The position numbers were made by a program, and so were the translations under genes. The notes beneath the pieces are model-generated. The model was not told the origin of the DNA and made no database searches. It was given only the letters and a program-made list of their open reading frames with translations. Of a stretch of 64,000 bases of DNA, positions 51,833 through 62,145 are shown piece by piece. Source of the stretch: Picochlorum sp. 'celeri' (Eukaryota; Chlorophyta; Trebouxiophyceae); contig JAACMV010000015.1 of the NCBI GenBank assembly GCA_010909725.1, forward strand, positions 248,001 through 312,000. The letters are read 5' to 3'. Numbering within the stretch: position 1 is the first letter of the stretch; each line of letters starts with the position of its first letter.

Positions 51833-52870
51833 ATGCCACTACATTTTTTCACAAATGTTACTATGAGTCCATCAGGGAAGAAGGAGGAGGATCGGGTGAT
51901 TATTGGTGAAAAGGGCGTGTCGTATGGTCTTCAGATTCGAAAACCTGTCCCTGGAAGAGGTCGACAGCCACCTACCAAGCCTGCAAAGAAGACCAAAAAC
52001 ATATTTGGAGATGATGATGACGAAGATGATATCCAAGAGGGGGAAGAAAAGCGACCAATGTCTCATGTAGGGAGAATGATTGCTCAGCAGGCAGCTGCAG
52101 CAAAGACGAACAAAAAGGTGCTCGAAATGCAGGCTCAAGCGCTTCAGCAGGATGCTAATATATTTGACTATGATTCTCATTTTGATTCAATTCAGCAAGC
52201 TAGGTCTGCGCCGAAAATTGATGAGAAAGTAAGCAGGCAACCAAAGTATATTGCCAACCTGTTGGAGACTGCAGAGCATAGGAAGCGAGAGCAGGATGTG
52301 TTGTACGAGAAGCGTTTAGAAAAGGAACGGAAAGCTGAGGAACATATATATGGTACTACAGAAAAGTTTGTGACATCTGCGTATAGAAAGAAACTCGAAG
52401 AGGAGCAAAAGTGGAAGTTGGAGCAGGAGAAGAAACAGCGGGAAGAGGAACAAGAGGCTGTGGAGAAGAAGGGCCACATGGGTGATTTCTACCGTAACTT
52501 ATTCAAGTCGAATGTTGATTTTATTGGATCAAGTAGATATGCAGAGGAAACAAAGAGCAAAGAGCAAGGTATGGATACTTCAGGTGCTGTTGACACGAGG
52601 GATGCTCACCACGTGAAAGAGGAACGTGCACCTGATACTGTATCCGTTCCTGCTGCCACCATAGAGTCTCGTGAACGAGATGAAAGGCGAAGAGGAGATA
52701 CATCGTCTCCTAGAGAGCCCACAGTTGCCGAAGAAATAAGTGGTCCTGCAGCAGTAATAGAAGAAAAAGAAGAAGAAGAGGACCGAGCTGATAGGCTCAA
52801 GAGAGAACGAGAGGACAAAATTAAAGCTGCCAAAGAGCGGTATCTGGCCCGAAAGAAAATCAAGGAATAA
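51833..52870 (+). CDS. NSRP1 (nuclear speckle splicing regulatory protein 1)-like
   Basis: 345 residues, single exon; the start is ATG 51833 or 51863. Matches the NSRP1/CCDC55 (DUF2040) family: VSYGLQIRKP near the N-terminus, NIFGDDDDEDD, DANIFDYDSHFDSIQ and PKYIANLLETAEHRKREQDV. A long coiled coil rich in Glu and Lys follows, then the motif GHMGDFYRNLFKSNV. It is likely a nuclear mRNA-splicing factor. The C-terminal part is charged and disordered and ends in a basic run. Confidence 0.92.
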   Translation: MPLHFFTNVTMSPSGKKEEDRVIIGEKGVSYGLQIRKPVPGRGRQPPTKPAKKTKNIFGDDDDEDDIQEGEEKRPMSHVGRMIAQQAAAAKTNKKVLEMQAQALQQDANIFDYDSHFDSIQQARSAPKIDEKVSRQPKYIANLLETAEHRKREQDVLYEKRLEKERKAEEHIYGTTEKFVTSAYRKKLEEEQKWKLEQEKKQREEEQEAVEKKGHMGDFYRNLFKSNVDFIGSSRYAEETKSKEQGMDTSGAVDTRDAHHVKEERAPDTVSVPAATIESRERDERRRGDTSSPREPTVAEEISGPAAVIEEKEEEEDRADRLKREREDKIKAAKERYLARKKIKE

Positions 52871-53388
52871 TACCATGCCATACCAAACATATAGATTTGT
52901 TTGCATTGAAATTCAAACCGGCCACCCGCCATGTAGATGAATTTGAATCCCTTCCAACCAAATAGGGCACACATGACAGCTGTTGAATTCTAATTAAGGA
53001 CTTCCTTGAATGAAAAAACAAATTCAAAATTCGCGAGACAAGGAAGAAGCGACCGGATGAAAGTCTTGTGTACCAGGCATGCCCTGTATCTCATAAATAT
53101 TGATTTTATTTAATACGACCATATATGCGCAGCAGTGTGATCTGCTATTCTTACGTCAAACCCGAGTGAAGCGTCGTTGTTGACATTTCGTTGTCAACAG
53201 TAGATCCAACAAACTCGGCGATTTGCATCCCATAGTTGGTCTAGTTGTTGTTTATACCAATATTCATCTCATATATTTTAAAATCTATCCCTGTCGAGCT
53301 GATCTTGTACTGGTAGGTGGAGTTGGTTCAAATATTGTTGACGGCAAGAGACCTGACGATACTATCTGTCCATGGTGTTGTAGGAGAT
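52871..53388. promoter_or_regulatory. Intergenic upstream of CHD1 gene
   Basis: About 520 bp, presumed 3' UTR plus CHD1 promoter. Includes a small inverted repeat with 7-bp arms (TGTTGAC, 53178-53199). AT-rich, no gene seen. Confidence 0.35.
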
Positions 53389-56300
53389 ATGGTTGACAGC
53401 AAGGAAGCGGTGCCGCTTTCGCAATTTGTATGCGGGGATGTAGGTCCGGCGGATGGTGCTGCTGAAGAGTCTTGTAGAGTACGATCAGAGAGTGAGAGTG
53501 CTGACTCTCATGTGGATGAGGAGGAAGAGATCCTGGAAGAGGATGACGTGTCGTCTGATGACGATGGGGAGCACGACTTGGAATTGAACGATGCATCGGA
53601 TGAGGAGGAGGGCAAGAATGATGTGACGGTTGCCAAAGAGTCTGAGCGTCCAAGGAGAGCTGCACGCTCAAAGGTTAACTATGCCATTGACACGGTGTGG
53701 AGTGATGATGAGGATGAGGACGCCACGTTTGCAAATAGTAAAAGGTCTGGTGGTAAGAGAGGATATCAGGTGTTGATGAGTGACAGTGAGGACGATGAGT
53801 TGATGGAGGAGGAATCGACAGATACTGTGGCTCCTGGTGGTCTTGCTTCTGTTGAAAGCATCCTGCATTCGCGAAAGGCTGGTGCTGGTAAGAGGGAAAT
53901 GAGGGTCAAGTATAAGGGAAAGAGTTACAGGAAGACAGAGTGGGTGGATAGAGATGACCTGTTTGCCATGGATAAGGGGTCTTTGATTCGAGGGTATGAG
54001 AAGAGATTGGAACAAGGCAAGGTGGATCCATATGGTGACCTCGAGGATGGAATCCATCCTGATTGGTTGGTTGCGGAAAAGATTGTGACGGAAAATACCA
54101 AGACGCAGGAATATCTGGTCAAGTGGTGTGGCTTGAACTATTCAGAATGTACATGGGAGACTGCAGAAGATCTTGCGTCACCAGAAGATCAAGCCGTGCT
54201 TGCCAGATACGAGGAAAATAAAAAGGCTGAAGCGGAAAAGTTGCGAATGAACTCCAAGAATAATCAGAACTCTGATGCAATTAATCTCTCTGCTGTTCCA
54301 CAGTTTGAAAATGGCAGGAAATTGAGGGATTACCAGGTTGAGTCACTGAAATGGATGAGTAAGAACTGGTACACTGGAAGGAATTGCATTTTGGGAGATG
54401 AGATGGGACTGGGTAAAACCGCTCAGTCGATTGCTACCTTGGAGTTCCAGAGGCAATTCGGACATGTGAATGGTCCTTTCTTGGTGATTGCTCCTCTGAC
54501 AACTCTGGGCCATTGGAAGCGGGAGATTGAAACTTGGACTAAAATGAACTGTGTATTGTACTGCGGGACAGCTGAGGATAAGAAAGTTATCCATAAATGG
54601 GAAATATGGTGCAATAATGATCGCAAAACTAATGTGGTCAAGCCAGATGTGATTCTTTCGTCGTATGAGCATATCATGAGGGATGGAACCTTTTTTCAAA
54701 ATATTGAATGGGAGACTATGATTATCGATGAGGCGCACAGAATGAAGGGCACAAAAGGTTCCACAAGAAATACTATTGCTGCGATTCCGTGCCAATGGAT
54801 TTTGCTTCTGACAGGGACTCCTGTTCAAAATAATGTCAGAGAGTTGTTTGGAATTCTGAATTTGCTGGATCCAGAAGAGTATGATGATGAGGATGAGTTC
54901 CTTGATCGGTTTGGTCGCTCAACCGATAAAATGTCCCCAGAACAGGTTGTCGAACTTCAAAATGCTCTCAAACCAATTTTGTTGCGAAGAATGAAAGAAG
55001 ATGTCGAGACACTTCCAGAGAAGGAGGAATGCATCATTTGGGTGCAGTTGACACAGGAGCAACGTGCATACTACAAGGCAATTTTTGAAAACCAGATTGG
55101 TGTCCTTCTGAGTGGAGCATCTGCAAAGAATGTACCAGCTTTGCGAAATGTGGCGATGGAGCTCAGGAAGGTCTGCTGCCATCCGTTCCTGTGTGATGGT
55201 GTAGAAGATGACCTTGCAGAGCGCCATAGAAAAAAGACTGGAGAGGACATGGCAGAGGTTGATCTATTGGTCTCGTCTTGTGGTAAAATGCAGCTTTTGC
55301 ATAAACTTCTTCCAAAGTTACGACAGGAAAAGAGAAAAGTACTCATCTTCTCCCAGTTTAAGATCATGCTCAATGTCCTGGAGGACTATGCAAATTTGAT
55401 GGGTTTCCCGGTTGAACGTATCGATGGAACCACATCCTCCCGCGACAGACAGGCTGCTATTGATCGCTATAGTTCAAGCGATAAAGATGGGTTTATTTTC
55501 CTGCTTTCGACGAAAGCTGGAGGTCAAGGGATCACCCTCACTGCAGCAGACACGTGCATCTTGTATGACTCTGATTGGAACCCACAGAATGATTTGCAAG
55601 CCATGGCAAGGTGCCACAGGATTGGCCAAACAAAGGACGTCACCATATATCGCTTGGTGAGCAAAAATACATATGAAGAAAATCTGTTCCATGCATCCTC
55701 AAGAAAGTATGGTTTGGATGAGGCAATCTTGGGTGGCATGGCTCTGCAATCAGCTGGGCAAGACAACCCAGAATACGATGGTAAACGAATTTCTGAACTT
55801 CTCAAGCACGGGGCACATTGCCTCAAGATGGATGAAAAAGCTGAAGAGGAGACGAATGCATTCCAATCTGAAAATATTGATGAGATTCTTTCCAGTAGAA
55901 CAGAGAAGAGACAGATTGGAGGACGTGCAGGGAATACCTTTTCAGTTGCTTCTTTTGAAGGTGAAAAGTCTACGAAAAAAGAAGATGATCAGGAGTTCTG
56001 GAAAACTCTTTTACCAGACGCCTATAATTCGTTCGAGGACATGAAAAGGCAAGAATCCATGCCACAGATTCTTCCGCCAAGGAAGAAGAGATCTATTTGT
56101 TACAATGAGATGAGGCTGAAACGAGGTCGTCCATCGTCACAAGATGATTATGAGTTTGATTTCTCAGAAGATGAGATGAATGCTCAACCAAAGAAGAAAC
56201 CGCAGAAAAAACCATCTGAAAAACCGAAAAAGTCAGATACCAAACGATGGACTATTTCAGATGTCAACACGTTGTTTGACTGTGTGCTCAGATTTGGTAT

Positions 56301-57399
56301 GGATATAGAGAGCTTTTTGACCTCTTCCCACGTGGACACTTTCGTGAATAAAAAGTATCCAAAAGATCAAGTAGAACGCGTGGCAAAGGTATTACGCACC
56401 TTGTGTGAGGACCTGGTGAACCAAGCCCCAAAGAAGCCCAGGCGGAGAACAGCTCCCTTCATTAGCGACGAACAGAAAATGGCATATGAAGATTCTCATG
56501 CGGACTTTGAAAAGGCTGTCGAAACAATATTGTCCGATATTCCATCGAAAATCAAGTCTTGCAGCGAATGGGAGGACATTGCGTCAATTCAAGCACTCCA
56601 TGACAAGAAACTCCCAGAGTGGATTGTAAAGAATGCAGAAAAAGTCGACCAGCATGTACGGGGCATGACGGAGCTCAGATCCCGGTTGGCAAACTATCCG
56701 AATGTCCCCCTCCCTTACTTTTCTAATAAGAAAGTGCCCCCTCTTTGGATCCGGGATAGAGTCAAGTTGGATACAAGTCTCCTGAGGGCCATTTGCAAGG
56801 CTGGATGGGATCTTCGAAACAGAGGCTCCAAGATAACCTCGGAAGTCGTGTCAATCCTCAAAGAAGATGAGGCATTCTTTTCCCTCCGAATTCATATCTT
56901 GGGCACCAGTGCTGCTCCACCATTATCAGAGCAGTTGATCACCGTCGAGGCATGGAAAGAGTCGAGTAATGCTGGCTATGATAAACTTGCCCAGCTCTTG
57001 GTCAACAGGATCAAGGATATCTTGGCAATGCTTGCTATCGCCAGCGAAAAGATCGCAGGTCCCTCTGATGTGACACCGGGAATACGTACATTCCCATTCA
57101 AAACATTGCATCCTAGACCAATTGATGAGACCATTGATGGCAAAAGAGATGTTCTCAAAACACCAGGTTCTGGTGCATCCCAGCCAGCCATCGATGTATT
57201 CAAGGAAAACACTGGCAAGTTTACAGGTCCTACCCCAACTGCAGGGGACTCTGCAAACTCTCCCGTGAAGCAACCAGGCGTCAGACAAAGGAGCATTTTC
57301 GAGGCCATGAGAATCAAAAAGGTTGCCCAACCCAGAATCGCTCCATTGCTGGAGACGACAAATAATTCGGTCGACATTGATCTCACCGATTCTCCATAA
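53389..57399 (+). CDS. CHD1-type chromatin remodelling ATPase
   Basis: 1336 residues from the first in-frame ATG (53389, MVDSKEAVPLSQ), single exon. Order: acidic N-terminus; two chromodomains (RVKYKGKSYRKTEWV near 173 and EYLVKWCGLNYSECTWE near 240); SNF2 ATPase with Walker A GDEMGLGKTAQS near 335 and DEAH near 446 (MIIDEAHRMKG); C-lobe motifs RKVLIFSQFKIML and STKAGGQGITLTAAD; then the Arg-finger type DLQAMARCHRIGQ. The SANT-SLIDE-like region and a CHD1-type C-terminal domain lie beyond residue 950. It slides and spaces nucleosomes during transcription. 79 bp separate its stop from the next start. Confidence 0.95.
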   Translation: MVDSKEAVPLSQFVCGDVGPADGAAEESCRVRSESESADSHVDEEEEILEEDDVSSDDDGEHDLELNDASDEEEGKNDVTVAKESERPRRAARSKVNYAIDTVWSDDEDEDATFANSKRSGGKRGYQVLMSDSEDDELMEEESTDTVAPGGLASVESILHSRKAGAGKREMRVKYKGKSYRKTEWVDRDDLFAMDKGSLIRGYEKRLEQGKVDPYGDLEDGIHPDWLVAEKIVTENTKTQEYLVKWCGLNYSECTWETAEDLASPEDQAVLARYEENKKAEAEKLRMNSKNNQNSDAINLSAVPQFENGRKLRDYQVESLKWMSKNWYTGRNCILGDEMGLGKTAQSIATLEFQRQFGHVNGPFLVIAPLTTLGHWKREIETWTKMNCVLYCGTAEDKKVIHKWEIWCNNDRKTNVVKPDVILSSYEHIMRDGTFFQNIEWETMIIDEAHRMKGTKGSTRNTIAAIPCQWILLLTGTPVQNNVRELFGILNLLDPEEYDDEDEFLDRFGRSTDKMSPEQVVELQNALKPILLRRMKEDVETLPEKEECIIWVQLTQEQRAYYKAIFENQIGVLLSGASAKNVPALRNVAMELRKVCCHPFLCDGVEDDLAERHRKKTGEDMAEVDLLVSSCGKMQLLHKLLPKLRQEKRKVLIFSQFKIMLNVLEDYANLMGFPVERIDGTTSSRDRQAAIDRYSSSDKDGFIFLLSTKAGGQGITLTAADTCILYDSDWNPQNDLQAMARCHRIGQTKDVTIYRLVSKNTYEENLFHASSRKYGLDEAILGGMALQSAGQDNPEYDGKRISELLKHGAHCLKMDEKAEEETNAFQSENIDEILSSRTEKRQIGGRAGNTFSVASFEGEKSTKKEDDQEFWKTLLPDAYNSFEDMKRQESMPQILPPRKKRSICYNEMRLKRGRPSSQDDYEFDFSEDEMNAQPKKKPQKKPSEKPKKSDTKRWTISDVNTLFDCVLRFGMDIESFLTSSHVDTFVNKKYPKDQVERVAKVLRTLCEDLVNQAPKKPRRRTAPFISDEQKMAYEDSHADFEKAVETILSDIPSKIKSCSEWEDIASIQALHDKKLPEWIVKNAEKVDQHVRGMTELRSRLANYPNVPLPYFSNKKVPPLWIRDRVKLDTSLLRAICKAGWDLRNRGSKITSEVVSILKEDEAFFSLRIHILGTSAAPPLSEQLITVEAWKESSNAGYDKLAQLLVNRIKDILAMLAIASEKIAGPSDVTPGIRTFPFKTLHPRPIDETIDGKRDVLKTPGSGASQPAIDVFKENTGKFTGPTPTAGDSANSPVKQPGVRQRSIFEAMRIKKVAQPRIAPLLETTNNSVDIDLTDSP

Positions 57400-57478
57400 T
57401 TCATTTTATATAATTTCTGTAGAGTAGCATTATTACCTGTAAAAAGGCTGTTGGATTCACGATTGTACACTCTTCGCC

Positions 57479-58533
57479 ATGGATTTTAGTTCTCGGCGTG
57501 GAGAAGCCCAGTCTCTGGTCAAAGAGGCCAATAAATTGGCAAACCCATCATTTTTAGGGATGAGAATGAAAGGTGATTGGCTTGGAGCCACTCCATTGTA
57601 CGAAAGGGCAGCCTTGTTGTTTCGAGTACGTTGCAAGAAGCAGTCTGGGTGTCATAATTTTCAACACACACAGTACCCATTCATTGCATACATTGACCTT
57701 CTAGTATTGTACCACCGTGCATTGATCAATATACTATACTGCAGCAAACTGGAGACGTGGAGAGTGCAAAAGAGTGTTGGGAAAAGGCTGCACAGGGTCA
57801 TAAAGCTCAAAGGTCCCCTTGGCATGCTGCAAAAGCATTGGAGCGGGCGGCAGATTTGGCGAGAGAGGCGGGTCACTTTTCAGAGATTGAAACATTGTAT
57901 TCAAACTGTGCAGAGTTGTATGTAGAAGAAGGGAGGCCGCAGGCTGCCGCAGAGGCAATCTCTCGGGGTGCTGTGGCACTGTCGGATGCCAATCCAGACG
58001 TTGCCAGTTCTCTGCATTTCAAGGCGATCGAGTGGCTTGAGGAGAGTGATAAAGAGTCTACGTTTCCTGATATATACAGGCAGGCTATCATGCATGCAGT
58101 GAAATCGAAGAAATGGGTTGATGCAGTCAAGATTGAACTCAAATTTGCAGTGTCCTCCTATTCTGGCAATGCCATGTCGACCATGGCGAAATCGTATCTT
58201 AGTGCAGTCGTGATATACTTGTACTCAGAAGATGGAAAGAGGGCGTGGGAAACCTATCAGGATGCGTTGGGCGTGCCGGAATTTGCATCAAGTGATCAGG
58301 CATTTGCTGCAGAAGATGTGATTGCTGCATATCGAAACAAAAGTAAAGAGTCGATCGAGTCGGCCATATCAAGGCATGCGAGCTTCAAGTTTTTGGATAA
58401 TTGTATCGCTAGGCTTGTGAAAAATCTGACAAAAACTGACGTGGCAAAGACGGCAGAAGGTTTGGGAGGGGGGGCAGTTGACCTAGGTACACTGACTCTC
58501 CATGATGATGATGATGAGGAAGATCTCACGTGA
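57479..58533 (+). CDS. Gamma-SNAP membrane-fusion adaptor
   Basis: A predicted 311-residue protein from two exons: 57479-57625 and 57745-58533, with a 119-nt intron (GTACGT...CTGCAG) joining ...ALLFR to QTGDVESAKECWEKA. The TPR-like helical array reads HAAKALERAADLAREAGHF and AAEAISRGAVALSD, as in SNAP proteins. Length matches gamma-SNAP (~312). The acidic C-terminus ends DDDDEEDLT. It helps NSF take SNARE complexes apart after vesicle fusion. Alpha-SNAP is the alternative, but the C-terminus fits gamma better. Confidence 0.85.
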
Positions 58534-59088
58534 GCGAATCTCACCCCCTCCGCGATCGATGTCGTGATGCTCTTTGGTACCATCGATGCATGCTAGGGAT
58601 CATCGAGGCGGTGACGAATACAGTACGTTGGGTACTGTCGACTGGCCCCATGGTGCTAGGTCAACGCTACCGCCCTAGGGCGAGGGTTACAAATATGTAG
58701 GGTATTATACGATGCAACCACATATGCCGACGTGGAATGCTCATTGTGCTTCCATTGTGAACGTGAAAAAGATAGTATGTAAAAGCTCTTCTAGCATAGT
58801 TCATATACACAGATACCACATGTTTGTGACAATGGTCTGTGTGTTCCAGCAGGAAACGTGATAGAGACCTGTCAACACCTGCTCTTTCGTAGGAAGCCAG
58901 TATTGTGCCGAGGGTTTCGGCGTCTACAAGTCCATACAAACATCTTATTTACTATTCAAATACTGTTTTTTTATTCGGCAACACTGAAAAACCTGCATTC
59001 TAGGAGGCGCAGTTGCAGGTGGTCCTCCAACGCCCTAGGGTTGGTACTTTGAAAAACAAACTGCTTCTCCGTCAGAACCAGCACAGCC
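58534..59088. other. Intergenic; two CGCCCTAGGG decamers
   Basis: 555 bp between same-strand genes. The decamer CGCCCTAGGG occurs at 58671-58680 and 59031-59040, 360 bp apart. A minus-strand open frame (58667-58939) lies between them but lacks an ATG at its start. No firm gene. Confidence 0.4.
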
Positions 59089-60264
59089 ATGGTGGATGGA
59101 AATGATATCCACATGGAGCAAAAGGATCATATTGGCATGAGGATGGCAGATGATGATATTCCGAGCCCATTCCAGACAAGTATGGAGGTGGAGCCAGCAA
59201 TCCCTACAGAGCAAGGCAATGCTTCTATTGAGGTCAGAGGGGATGCTGTGACTGTGCGTTGGGCAGCTGGATCTCCAGAAGATTCTCAATTTAATCAAAT
59301 GTACGAGGCATGCCCTCGAACCATTTCAGATCCACAGAACCGCACAAACTGGACAAGTCCTACCTCTATCCAGACTCTTTCAGATGGAGAAAGTGAGGTG
59401 GGCCATGCCTTTCATACGACAACATGGGCTACGCTGCCAAGTGATATCATGGCGCATATTATGAAATTTGTACCTTCAAATACTATCAGAATCATGAGAG
59501 TGGTTTGCCAGGGATGGAACAGGTCTGTTGGCGCATCTTTGAGGTATATCCAGCCAGAGACACTGAAACATACAGCATACCTCGAGCATTTTCCAAACGT
59601 CTTGACATTAGACGCATCAAATGCTGATTTAAAAGTATCCTGCTCGTCCGGTAGGGAAATCAGCCTGGTGTCAGGTGTCGATGACGCATCAGTAGAGAAT
59701 ATTGCCAAACTGCACAGTTTACACTCCATCTATCTGACAAACTGTGTTTTTCTGAATGGAACATTTCTGCAGGCATTTCGAGGTTTGCCCGCGTTGGAGC
59801 TTTTAGATTTATCCGGGTGCTCATCAATCCACAATGGGCATTTCATTGAGCACATTGCACACATGAACAACTTGAAGAGCATTTCATTGGTGGGCTGCTG
59901 GAACTTGAACGATGCATCTGTTGCTGTAGCTGCCCAATCCCTGAATCAACTAAAACGAATAGCAGTACCTCCAACAACCACAGATCTCGGCCTTCACTGC
60001 ATCGCAACATCTCCATCAATCGAGCGTGTGGCAATACGGGCCTGTGACCAGATCACAACCGAAGGCATCAAGGCATTGCTGAGAACTCCCACACTCCAAC
60101 GTGTTGTGGTATCCAAATGCAAGAATATATCTTCAAATACCCTACGACAAGGCACGAGAAACCTATCCGTCTTCAAATACGAGACAGAGGATTGGGAAAA
60201 CAGGATGAAGAGTAGGCGACGATCCTTAAACATGGAACTCACAATGAATTGCTTTTATAATTAA
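59089..60264 (+). CDS. F-box protein with AMN1/FBXL-type leucine-rich repeats
   Basis: A 391-residue single-exon protein. An F-box-like segment occurs near residue 122 (TTWATLPSDIMAHIMKFV ... VCQGWNRSVG), then Leu-rich repeats of the Cys-containing type: LHSIYLTNCVFLNG, LELLDLSGCSSIHNG, LKSISLVGCWNLND, IERVAIRACDQITTEG, LQRVVVSKCKNISSN. This is a substrate-recognition subunit for an SCF ubiquitin ligase; the substrate is unknown. The first ~115 residues are unstructured. Convergent with the UCH gene; 117 bp between stops. Confidence 0.85.
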   Translation: MVDGNDIHMEQKDHIGMRMADDDIPSPFQTSMEVEPAIPTEQGNASIEVRGDAVTVRWAAGSPEDSQFNQMYEACPRTISDPQNRTNWTSPTSIQTLSDGESEVGHAFHTTTWATLPSDIMAHIMKFVPSNTIRIMRVVCQGWNRSVGASLRYIQPETLKHTAYLEHFPNVLTLDASNADLKVSCSSGREISLVSGVDDASVENIAKLHSLHSIYLTNCVFLNGTFLQAFRGLPALELLDLSGCSSIHNGHFIEHIAHMNNLKSISLVGCWNLNDASVAVAAQSLNQLKRIAVPPTTTDLGLHCIATSPSIERVAIRACDQITTEGIKALLRTPTLQRVVVSKCKNISSNTLRQGTRNLSVFKYETEDWENRMKSRRRSLNMELTMNCFYN

Positions 60265-60381
60265 TTGCATGCTAGCTTCTGAATTTTCCAATACGCGTAT
60301 CTAGAAGTAGAAGAATCCGTATACATGTTCTTTCCGTCGGTTTTTTTTAATTTGGTCTTTTTCATGTACACACACATCTCT

Positions 60382-61251
60382 TCATGCAGTAGCTGCCAAT
60401 GCCATTAGACTGAAATCGTTCGAATCCGACTTGCTGATATACTCTGCCTTCACCACCGCAGCTACACGATGAAGCAGCGACTGTGGAGTCGTCTCTCCAT
60501 GATACACTGGCCCAGCGCGCCTCCCATCCAACTCCCACAACCCACCCTCATGCTCCACAAACGCAACAAAATGAAGATTAATCGCATCATCCACAGAAGG
60601 CGCCTCCGTCTGCCCCTGATGCGCAGCATCCGCATGAATAGCATCAATCGATGGTCCTCCTTCAGGAGGATTCTCCAAATACTCCCCACGTGCCTCTGGA
60701 GAAAAATCCTCCGTACTCTTCACAAATTCATCCAGAAAGGACCCATCCTTGAAAGACACAGCATCTGTATTATTCCCAATACAATGAAGCAATGCTATTG
60801 TCCCACACGCATTCCCAATCGTCTGCTTCATATAAAACACAGAACCACCATGGGCTGCAGCTGTATCCTGCTTTGCCCTTGCCAACTCTGCATCATTTTG
60901 TATTGACAATATACATCATACGCCCATGCATCCCAATACTTTTTTCTTTATTAACATATTATACCCACCTTCAAGCCGTGCCGTCTCACTCGCCTCTGTC
61001 AACGGGTAGAGCAGAATAACCGCCAACACTGGCTGAGCCACCATGGCCAACAGCTCTTCATCCAAACCATAGACATCCTGAAACGAATACCCACCACCAC
61101 TATGATGACTCTCTGCACCCCCGATATTCACAGCACCAAGCTTTTGAGCAAATGAATTCAATACATCAGGATTCGCCTCCAAAGGCACCCAACGCTTCCC
61201 TCGACGCCCTGCCTGCTCTTCCTTGGGCACAGATTCTGCCACCGATGCCAT
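60382..61251 (-). CDS. Ubiquitin C-terminal hydrolase, UCHL1/3 type
   Basis: A predicted 262-residue cysteine protease from two exons: 60969-61251 and 60382-60887, with an 81-nt intron (GTGGGT...ATGCAG) joining ARLE to ELARAKQDTAA. Catalytic residues are in place: Q116 (oxyanion) and C122 in FYMKQTIGNACGTIALLH, H200 in NLHFVAFVEHEGG and D215 in LWELDGRRAGP. N-terminal family text includes KRWVPLEANPDVLNSFAQKLG. It frees ubiquitin from small adducts. Length is slightly above the usual ~230 residues. Confidence 0.95.
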
Positions 61252-61512
61252 CTTCTTTCTTTACAGATTGAAACCAAAACAAAACCTGATGGGTATCTGT
61301 AATGTAAAAAAAAAGTAATAATAATAATAATAATAAAAATGCGTGGAATACGTCGTCGTCGCTGATACGAACAAGACGAGAGTACATTACATTAATTTCG
61401 ACACAATTTCAAACAACAAGAACACCAAGAACACACTCGGTCGTGTATGTATTCGACACTCCTACCTTTATTATTATTATTATTATTATTTAAATATGGT
61501 ATAAAAAAATCC
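61252..61512. repeat. Intergenic with opposed (TAA)n and (TTA)n repeats
   Basis: An AAT-type run at 61316-61336 and a (TTA)8 run at 61468-61491 lie about 130 bp apart and are complementary. They could pair as a hairpin in RNA or single-stranded DNA. No gene in this gap. Confidence 0.75.
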
Positions 61513-62145
61513 CTATGATGTGTGGTCATCATGATGATGCCCACTGAATTCCAACGTTGCATGATTGTCCGAAGAAGAAGAAGAAGAATCTTCCTCTCCA
61601 AAAGCCACATGGCGTCTTACAAATGAAATGCCCCTTTCCCTCGCTATATCTTCTATATTTCTACCACTCCCTTCTTCTTGTCCTTCTTCTGATATACCTA
61701 TAAATGATGAGGATGAAGAAAACCATCCTAGATTGTCGGCAATCAAATGCTTGGCCTCACATCCTGGGCAGGTGACAATGACAATGCCCTTTTCATAGGC
61801 ACGTTTTGAAAATGCCTTGGCAGATCTCGTCTCGCATTTTCCACACGTATACAGAATCATCATCATTGGTTCATTTTTTGTTCTATTCTGAGCCAGATCG
61901 ACGACGATTTTTTCTGCTCCATTCTTCTTCTGCTGCTGCTGCTTTGTAGTATCATTCATGTCGTGTCCTGCTGTTGAGTATGGGGTGGAGCGGGATTGTG
62001 CTGCATTATTGCTTGCGTGAGATGATGAAGAGAGAGGAAGAAGGGCGTCGCGAATGCTCTCGAGGGTGGTTGCAGCAAACAAGGCCCGTGTTCTTCTTCG
62101 TGCTGTTGTTGTCAACGCAGTGTGCGACAGGGGAAGAATACCCAT
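61513..62145 (-). CDS. DNL-type zinc finger protein (Tim15/Zim17/HEP-like)
   Basis: A 210-residue single-exon protein. The leader MGILPLSHTALTTTARRRTRALFAATTLESIRDALL fits an organellar presequence. The zinc-ribbon core is diagnostic: LYTCGKCETRSAKAFSKRAYEKG, then TCPGCEAKHLIADNLGWF, giving two CxxC pairs and the family's DNL triad. Such proteins keep mitochondrial or plastid Hsp70 soluble and active. The tail is rich in Glu, Ser and His. The organelle cannot be decided here. Confidence 0.93.
   Translation of the reverse strand: MGILPLSHTALTTTARRRTRALFAATTLESIRDALLPLSSSSHASNNAAQSRSTPYSTAGHDMNDTTKQQQQKKNGAEKIVVDLAQNRTKNEPMMMILYTCGKCETRSAKAFSKRAYEKGIVIVTCPGCEAKHLIADNLGWFSSSSSFIGISEEGQEEGSGRNIEDIARERGISFVRRHVAFGEEDSSSSSSDNHATLEFSGHHHDDHTS

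Noticed and set aside
53668..54057. 129-codon minus-strand frame
   Set aside because: It is antisense to the CHD1 chromodomain coding region and has no independent support.
60415..60440. GTTCGAATCC resembling a tRNA B box
   Set aside because: It lies within the UCH coding exon and has no tRNA fold around it.
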